Source: Sipunculus nudus (taxonomy: Eukaryota; Annelida; Sipuncula; Golfingiida; Sipunculidae). From it: a stretch of DNA of 64,000 nucleotides. Below are positions 60,126-64,000 of the stretch, piece after piece; the first letter of the stretch is position 1; each line of letters begins with the position of its first letter. The notes under the pieces were generated by a model that did not search any database, had not been told where the DNA came from, and saw only the letters and a program-made list of their open reading frames with translations. Both the position numbers and the translations under genes were made by a program. The DNA lies in contig CM049308.1 of assembly GCA_026874595.1 (NCBI GenBank), positions 50,332,124 through 50,396,123 of the forward strand, read 5' to 3'.

Positions 60126-62085
60126 TTAGGCTTCATGTATCCTCGTTATGAGCCCCTCAGGAAATACAAACAACTTTTCAACCATGCTGCTAGGACCAAG
60201 GACGTACATGGAAACTTATTTTAAATATTAAAAAGTTTCCGGCTCATAAAATCACGTTATAAATGAGCAACATTATATGTCTTTTATGGGAATCGCGTTT
60301 CACTCGTTTTACGTCTTGAAACTGGAATCATTCTTAAGACAGCAGATTGTCGGTTACGCTATGGTAAACAATTCACAATCGTCATTATAAGCAAAACGTA
60401 AGGCACGAATTTCAGCTAAATTTAATTATCCTTCAGTTCTATATGTCTTCCAACAATATTACATTGATATTCTGAAGAGAGGGTGACCGAAAAGCACAGT
60501 GGCGCCATCTACGACTGATTTGTTATTTGGTGTCCTGTTACCAAGATTGATTATATATGGATGTTTATCCTACATTATTGGTGGTATTCATTTTTAAAGA
60601 AAGTGAGTTAAAAAAGAAAAGAACTCCTCGGCCTAGCAGAAGAGCATATGCATTGATTTTTCATATCGAGGACATTTTTGATTGTATATGATAAATGTGC
60701 TTTTCAACATGCGTTGTGCCTGATTATAATCTTCAAACTGTACCAATTAAATTACATTCAGTACATATTATTTACCTATTACAAATATTTTCCTTTTCTA
60801 TTCTGAAATTGGTAACCACTCTTCGCTTGAAAAGATCGAGGACTTTGCTTCACACTGCATGGTTACTATGGTGATGATATTACCGTAGAGTATCTAGATA
60901 CATGTAGAGAGGCAATGTCTGTAAAACACGGTTGCTAAGCCGTGGTATCTGAATGTTTCTGGCATAGAAAAAAAAACGAAATGACATTTGAGAACATCTG
61001 GCACAGCGCAACTGAAAGGCCATGTAGCAACAACCAGTCCAAACGTTGCTCTCAGATTTCTTTAAAAAGAAGAAAAAATATTCAAACACCGGCATTTGTC
61101 CCAGTACCAAATATTTTGAATCGTTTCCAAGATTTGAATTTTGTCAAAACATGATAGGTAAATATTGTGATATCTACGTTCTCATGGTATGGTTTCTGAT
61201 TTATATTTTTTTTGTATACAAAAAACTTATTGAGAAACGAAAACTGCCAATTACATATTCAACGTTGATCCCGGCAGGTAGGATCCACGCCACAACATTA
61301 GACTGTATCAAAGCATACACTGAGCAAATTTATCTATCTGCATTGCAATTTCAGTATTTTTTGTTTCTTATAAAGGCTAAATAATATTTCATATCATATT
61401 TTACATGAGTTTTTAAACCTGTTACACAAGGTTCTTCGTTTTTCATTTACCAATTGATTTTGTAATTATAAATTGATAAAGCTATTACTGATATAGTTTT
61501 TTTCTACATACTTTAAATATTCACCATCCTGTTCAAAGCCCAAAACAATATAAAGTTCTCCAATTTAATTTACAATGAAAACATGTAATAAAAAAATGCC
61601 ATATGCATGGGTTTTACCATACGACATGAGTAGATAATATGTTCTGTATCTTCCAACGTTGTACATTTATAACAATTTTCAGAAACGGTCATTTTCCATT
61701 TATATAATACTAAACCAGAAACTACAATGTAATATAACATTTTATAGTTGGAATCTGCTACTTAAGCAATAACTTCCCTTTTTTTCTTAAATAGATGTTC
61801 TTGAAAATATGATAATTATTTTCTAAATTAAAGCTTGCTATCTTTTGGGATAATGGCTTAACAAATTTCTGTTTACCAGAACAATCATAAAATATCTTTG
61901 TTGTTAATATATTAATATGTAGCAATTTACCATTCATCAAAAACAATTCAGATAACCTTGGATTGCTGTATTTTGCCTCTGAACAATTAAATAAATTTTC
62001 TAATTTCTTTAAAACACTTTTCATAATTACATATTCACATAGCTAGTTTCATTTGTTCTGTTTTCTAAAATATTAATATATTTAT
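60126..62085. other. AT-rich intergenic region
   Basis: An isolated gtggcgccatctac at 60500 suggests a decayed family B fragment. GGTTACTATGGTGATG at 60860 resembles an RFX X-box. I see no gene. Confidence 0.45.
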
Positions 62086-62843
62086 TGTTACAGATGTCTC
62101 TTTTATTGTATGTGTATGTGCAGCGCTAGCATTGGCCGGCCCACGCGTGGGGTCTCACGTGTAAACAGCGGTCATGCTAGTCTGGGGCTTTCTCGCCTGG
62201 CCGTGTGTGAACCCTGATATGTAGAAACACAGCGATGTTGTTCTAGATGTTTCCTGTAACGCGTGTGTACTGTGTATCATGTTAGGTTCTTTGGATTATT
62301 CGAGAACTGGAAAATTCTCGGCTTGAGGTGAAAGTTATAAATAAGGGGCTGTGTTTTAGAGCCGAGGGAGAGGAGAGAAATATTCCAGCGGGTACAGAAG
62401 AGTGTGTGTCAGTTTGTGGACCTTTTTTCGATACATGCAGCAGTTATAGGTCTTCTTCGAAATTTATGACGGATTTTATATAATCTTCAGTTTGCCTTTC
62501 TGATCACTGCCAGGATTTCACTTTTGGATTACAGTAGACTGATTTTATGAGTACATTGGACTGTTATTCTCTGAGAAGATTTGTGTGAACTGTTCATCCG
62601 GCTTATACATTTAAAGGACTTGTCGTTGTGACAGTGGTGGTATCCATTTACTGTGCACTTTATTTATTTGCTGTGTGATTGTATTGATTTGCTAATATTC
62701 TGTTGTTTTACTGTGCAATTGCATTGATTTAGTGTATTGTAAAGTTAGGGTTGTTTTAAGAATAAATTATAGTTGTTTGTTAACAAAAAAACACTGACTT
62801 CTTTATTCATTCCCCCAGACATTTTCTGCTGCCTAGCATTACA
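62086..62843 (+). mobile_element. Candidate solo LTR
   Basis: The segment begins TGTTACAG and ends CATTACA, the TG...CA form of retroviral-type long terminal repeats. Inside are a TATA-like ttataaataagg at 62335-62346, an inverted repeat CGAGAACTGGAAAATTCTCG just upstream of it (62301-62320), and an AATAAA at about 62761 followed by GT-rich sequence. That order (promoter, then polyadenylation signal) fits an LTR. No target duplication is visible and no internal retrotransposon genes lie on either side, so a short noncoding transcription unit is the alternative. Confidence 0.4.
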
Positions 62844-63139
62844 GAATCTGATTTTTTTTATCTCCATGACAAAGTTTATGTTCGTCACGCATACGTGATA
62901 TGTTGATGTTAGGTAACATAACATTATATATTAATATTAATATTAAAATATTTACTTATATAGGATAAAACGTTTTAGTAAAGACATGTCACATTTTAAA
63001 AGTTAAAACTTTGTATTACAGGAAGTTAAATTTTCAAAACATTAAAATTGACTTTTTTTTGTTTCTAGTAATAACACAGCGGGAAGGTATTCTTATATCT
63101 TGTGTTTTCTACATGCATAGGCATCTGTCTTATATATAT
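62844..63139. other. AT-rich intergenic stretch
   Basis: This short AT-rich stretch lies between the candidate LTR and a family B copy. I see nothing in it. Confidence 0.5.
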
Positions 63140-64000
63140 ATACAAGGCCTACTGGCCTAATGCGAACCTGTGTAATGGTGTATACACCAGGTATAATGCT
63201 TCAATGCTGGACCATTACTTTACAAGTACATGTGTTATATGTACACGAAAAATGAAAATACTAAACATTTTGAACAAGAACAAATAACACAAACATCACT
63301 GCTGAAATACTGGCGCCACCAGTCTTGTATACGACAAAGCTATCCGATATGTATAAATATGTACAATTTCAGGCTAATATATCAAATCCCTCCTGAGAAA
63401 TAAGCAGGCACATCAACTGTGCAAAAGTCATTGTAGGTGGCGACACCAGTCTTGTGAACCAGAAAGCCATCAATGATGCATGGACAGGTCAAATATCAGG
63501 CCAATACATTGTACTGCTCTTTAGTCAGGTGCACTTGGCTAACCAGCCTTAGGTGAGAAAGGCAGTCGCCCCCGAGTAAACCGGAACGAACTGCTAGCCC
63601 CAGCTTCTGCACTGAGTGAACTCTTGACCTACACCTGGCTGCACTGAGTTAACTCTTGACCTGTACCTGGGTGCACTGAGTAAACTCTTGACCTGCAGTT
63701 GGCAGTCTGCCAAAGTTATAAGTAGATCCAGACTGACATTTGGCTTGTTGCCAAATCTCAAATAGTTGGCAGTCTGCCAAGCTATTTATAGATACAGACT
63801 CAGTCTTGGCCTGTAGGTAAATCTGTTTACATAGACCGAAAGACTTTTGCTACAAGCCTTTTTTCAAGCTGACATATCCATATTCATTTTTTTATCAACA
63901 TGTTTTGAATAATAAAAGATGTAGTCCTTTTATTGTTAAAGGTCCAATAATTCTGCCATCAATTAAAGTAAACTGGAACAAAGGCGTCCTAAGAATCATT
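63140..64000 (-). repeat. Dispersed repeat family B, inverted copy, cut by the window end
   Basis: The sequence acaaggcctactggcctaat then gcgaacctgtg at 63143 is the reverse of the family B end at 18701-18733. Further in, 63530-63700 is the reverse complement of 18020-18300, including ctcgggggc and the gtcaagagttcactcagtgc units. The copy continues past the window. Confidence 0.85.

Overview
The window is invertebrate nuclear DNA, most likely from a mollusc and perhaps a bivalve. It has long introns with clean GT-AG boundaries, AT-rich DNA, many (TA)n microsatellites, minisatellites and several families of long dispersed repeats. The species call rests on repeat style and on the encoded protein, not on a search, so it is an inference. 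No bacterial genes, rRNA, tRNA or CRISPR array is supported.

One gene is certain. The left 31 kb holds the 3' half of a metastasis-associated protein (MTA) gene on the + strand, a core subunit of the NuRD chromatin-remodelling and deacetylase complex. Twelve coding exons (1-8, 617-675, 3343-3425, 5784-5900, 7074-7106, 8258-8319, 11079-11304, 11771-11962, 23881-23976, 24567-24613, 26302-26432, 29252-29372) join in frame and encode 390 complete residues plus the end of one more codon. In order they give the post-SANT basic linker, the GATA-type zinc finger, a C2H2 zinc finger split between two exons, the first RBBP4/7-binding region, a basic linker, the second RBBP-binding motif and a terminal PIVIE. 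The BAH, ELM2 and SANT domains must lie upstream of base 1. A 1.65 kb 3' UTR ends at an AATAAA at 31018.

The introns are unusually structured. A 58-bp minisatellite (1293-3330), a 35-bp minisatellite whose units look like splice acceptors (4190-5783) and a roughly 28-bp minisatellite (23535-23880) each run up to a 3' splice site. The 11.9 kb intron at 11963-23880 is a nest of dispersed repeats. It contains two DNA transposon-like insertions (19416-20953 and 22350-23532) whose ends can be placed because the interrupted host repeat is recognisable.

From 31 kb to the end there is no certain gene. The region holds two higher-order tandem arrays (31440-32760; 37400-39660), an inverted copy of an intronic repeat family (40130-42290), (TA)n tracts, a hAT-like MITE (48934-49164), a possible solo LTR (62086-62843) and several complex, repeat-free stretches that look like conserved noncoding DNA (43320-43900, 51900-52440, 54870-55400, 56216-56580, 59640-60125). 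Two weak gene hints are a signal-peptide-like first exon (46583-46625) and a terminal-exon-like block with polyadenylation signal (57588-58060). Their splice phases are compatible.
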